DNA of 6,100 nucleotides from Anaerolineae bacterium (lineage in GTDB: Bacteria > Chloroflexota > Anaerolineae > JAAYZQ01): positions 1 to 6,100 of the forward strand of contig JAFGOG010000371.1 in assembly GCA_016926595.1 (NCBI GenBank), given 5' to 3'. The position numbers and the translations under genes are program-made. The notes beneath the pieces are model-generated. The model made no database searches and was not told where the DNA came from. It was given only the letters and a program-made list of their open reading frames with translations. Every line of letters starts with the position of its first letter. The first letter of the stretch is position 1. Shown here piece by piece: positions 5,151 to 6,100 of this stretch.

Positions 5151-6100
5151 TTACGCCAGGGCGGCCTCGAGCATGGCCGCTAGCTGCGCATCTGGGCAGA
5201 ATCCGGCGGTGATGGCCCCCGATGGGCAGTGAGCCGCGCAGGTGCCACAACCGGTACAAATGGCCGGATCGATCCAAGAGCTGCGCTGGGGCTCTTCGCC
5301 CACCAGTTGCGGCGCGCCAAACTCGCAGATCTCGACACAGGTGTTGCACGCCCGGCAGCGAGCCGCATCTACAACGGCGGCGATAGCCTGTGGTTGCCAA
5401 GCCAGGCGGCCCAGCCAGGCAGCCACCCGCGCCGCGGCGGCGGCCCCGGACATCGCCGTCGCCTGGGCCGGGTCGCACAGCCACACACCCGGCCGGTGCG
5501 TGTCGAGCCCGCCCCAGGTGGGGTCGGTGCGGGGCCGGTAACCATCCTCGCCAAAGGCAGCCAGCAGGCGATCCATCTCGCCGGCATCGTGCGGAGCCAG
5601 CACCAGGGCTGTTGCCTGCCAGGCGGCCTTGTTGTGCGCGACGGTATAGCGCCCACCCGCGCGGCGGATCTCGGTCGGCAGCCCGGCGATGTGTTGGATA
5701 GCAATGCCCTGCGTCTCCAAAGCTTTCTGGCAGGCGCGCGCCGACGCGCCGCTTCCCAGGATCAGCGCCGACCGATCTACAGGCCTGACATCCACAGCGT
5801 TCGGGGCTGCCAGGCGAGCCTTGGCTGTCGCCGCGGCAACCAGCCTTATGGCCTTGGCCGTCGCTGCCTGCCGGTCACTGGGATGGACCCAGGCGCACTG
5901 TTCGCGAATGTTCACAAATTCCCATATTGCACGGGATCCAGGACCCGGATGGAACACGCCCAGGTTATCCTTGCACCGGACGCGCTGGTAGGTGCAGCTA
6001 TAGCACACCTGGTCGATCGGGCAGCAGGAGCAGGCGGCGAGAACTGCCCGGTTCAGATCATGCGTGTCAATCGCCTGGACCATAGCCTGCGCCGCCTCAG
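5151..6100 (-). CDS. Shortened HdrA-like iron-sulfur protein lacking most of the FAD domain (5' end beyond window)
   Basis: The frame is open to the window edge, so the visible ATG at 6083 is probably internal; codons before it read EAAQA and fit the HdrA helix. Counting from 6083, THDLNRAVLAAC (7-18) and FVNIREQCAWVHPSDRQAAT (56-75) match the N-terminal HdrA domain. A degenerate Rossmann start LILGSGASARAC (108-118) follows. The ferredoxin insert and Cys/Sec motif are missing, and only about 120 residues separate this from the C-terminal double cluster (C243/246/249/253 and C276/279/282/286). A complete HdrA needs several hundred residues there. At 18-37 it has seven cysteines (C18, C20, C21, C27, C30, C37 plus none at the usual CSP-SSYEP loop, which is replaced). 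Correction of count: six cysteines are seen at those positions. It precedes mvhD by 10 bases and probably serves as a wiring subunit without FAD catalysis. It ends at TAA (5153-5151). Confidence 0.85.
   Translation of the reverse strand, partial: EAAQAMVQAIDTHDLNRAVLAACSCCPIDQVCYSCTYQRVRCKDNLGVFHPGPGSRAIWEFVNIREQCAWVHPSDRQAATAKAIRLVAAATAKARLAAPNAVDVRPVDRSALILGSGASARACQKALETQGIAIQHIAGLPTEIRRAGGRYTVAHNKAAWQATALVLAPHDAGEMDRLLAAFGEDGYRPRTDPTWGGLDTHRPGVWLCDPAQATAMSGAAAAARVAAWLGRLAWQPQAIAAVVDAARCRACNTCVEICEFGAPQLVGEEPQRSSWIDPAICTGCGTCAAHCPSGAITAGFCPDAQLAAMLEAALA

Overview
The window holds five genes, all on the minus strand and closely packed, so transcription runs from high to low coordinates. The two outer genes run off the edges. 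Four of the five encode iron-sulfur electron-transfer proteins of the heterodisulfide reductase (Hdr) / MvhD type. The fifth encodes a nucleotide-sugar dehydrogenase. The DNA is GC-rich and no stretch over 40 bases lacks a gene. The host looks like a strictly anaerobic bacterium. A methanogen is unlikely because the selenocysteine signal (below) sits inside the coding region just after UGA, which is the bacterial layout; archaeal SECIS elements lie in untranslated regions. An anaerobic Chloroflexota or deep-branching sulfate-reducer/acetogen-like lineage would fit, but this is only a guess from gene style.

Layout in transcription order. 6100-5151: C-terminal part of a shortened HdrA-like protein that keeps the N-terminal HdrA domain and the C-terminal double [4Fe-4S] domain but has almost no FAD domain. 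5140-4688: stand-alone MvhD-like [2Fe-2S] protein. 4686-3508: HdrC-HdrB fusion (HdrD-like) with two [4Fe-4S] motifs and two CCG domains. 3480-2140: nucleotide-sugar dehydrogenase of the UDP-N-acetylmannosamine/GlcNAc 6-dehydrogenase type. 2102 to 1 and beyond: full HdrA with an MvhD domain fused at its C-terminus.

The main discovery is that the second HdrA has an in-frame UGA (1508-1506) exactly where relatives carry a conserved cysteine, giving a C-x-x-U motif. Twenty bases downstream begins a perfect inverted repeat (1485-1468) with a GGUC apical loop, which matches a bacterial SECIS. I therefore read 2102 to 1 as one selenoprotein gene, not as two genes or a pseudogene. A routine annotation would split it.

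The second unusual signal is a mosaic repeat of 12-bp mini-palindromes followed by 9-bp units. It sits inside two neighbouring genes: at the N-terminus of MvhD (63 bp) and in a linker of the HdrCB fusion (42 bp). It is read in different frames in the two genes, and both lengths are multiples of three. It looks like a DNA-level element that the proteins tolerate.

Together, HdrA-like, MvhD, HdrCB and HdrA-MvhD could form a soluble complex that passes electrons through MvhD and HdrA FAD (possible flavin bifurcation) to HdrCB. The electron donor and final acceptor are not encoded in this window. The sugar dehydrogenase has no obvious role in that complex.
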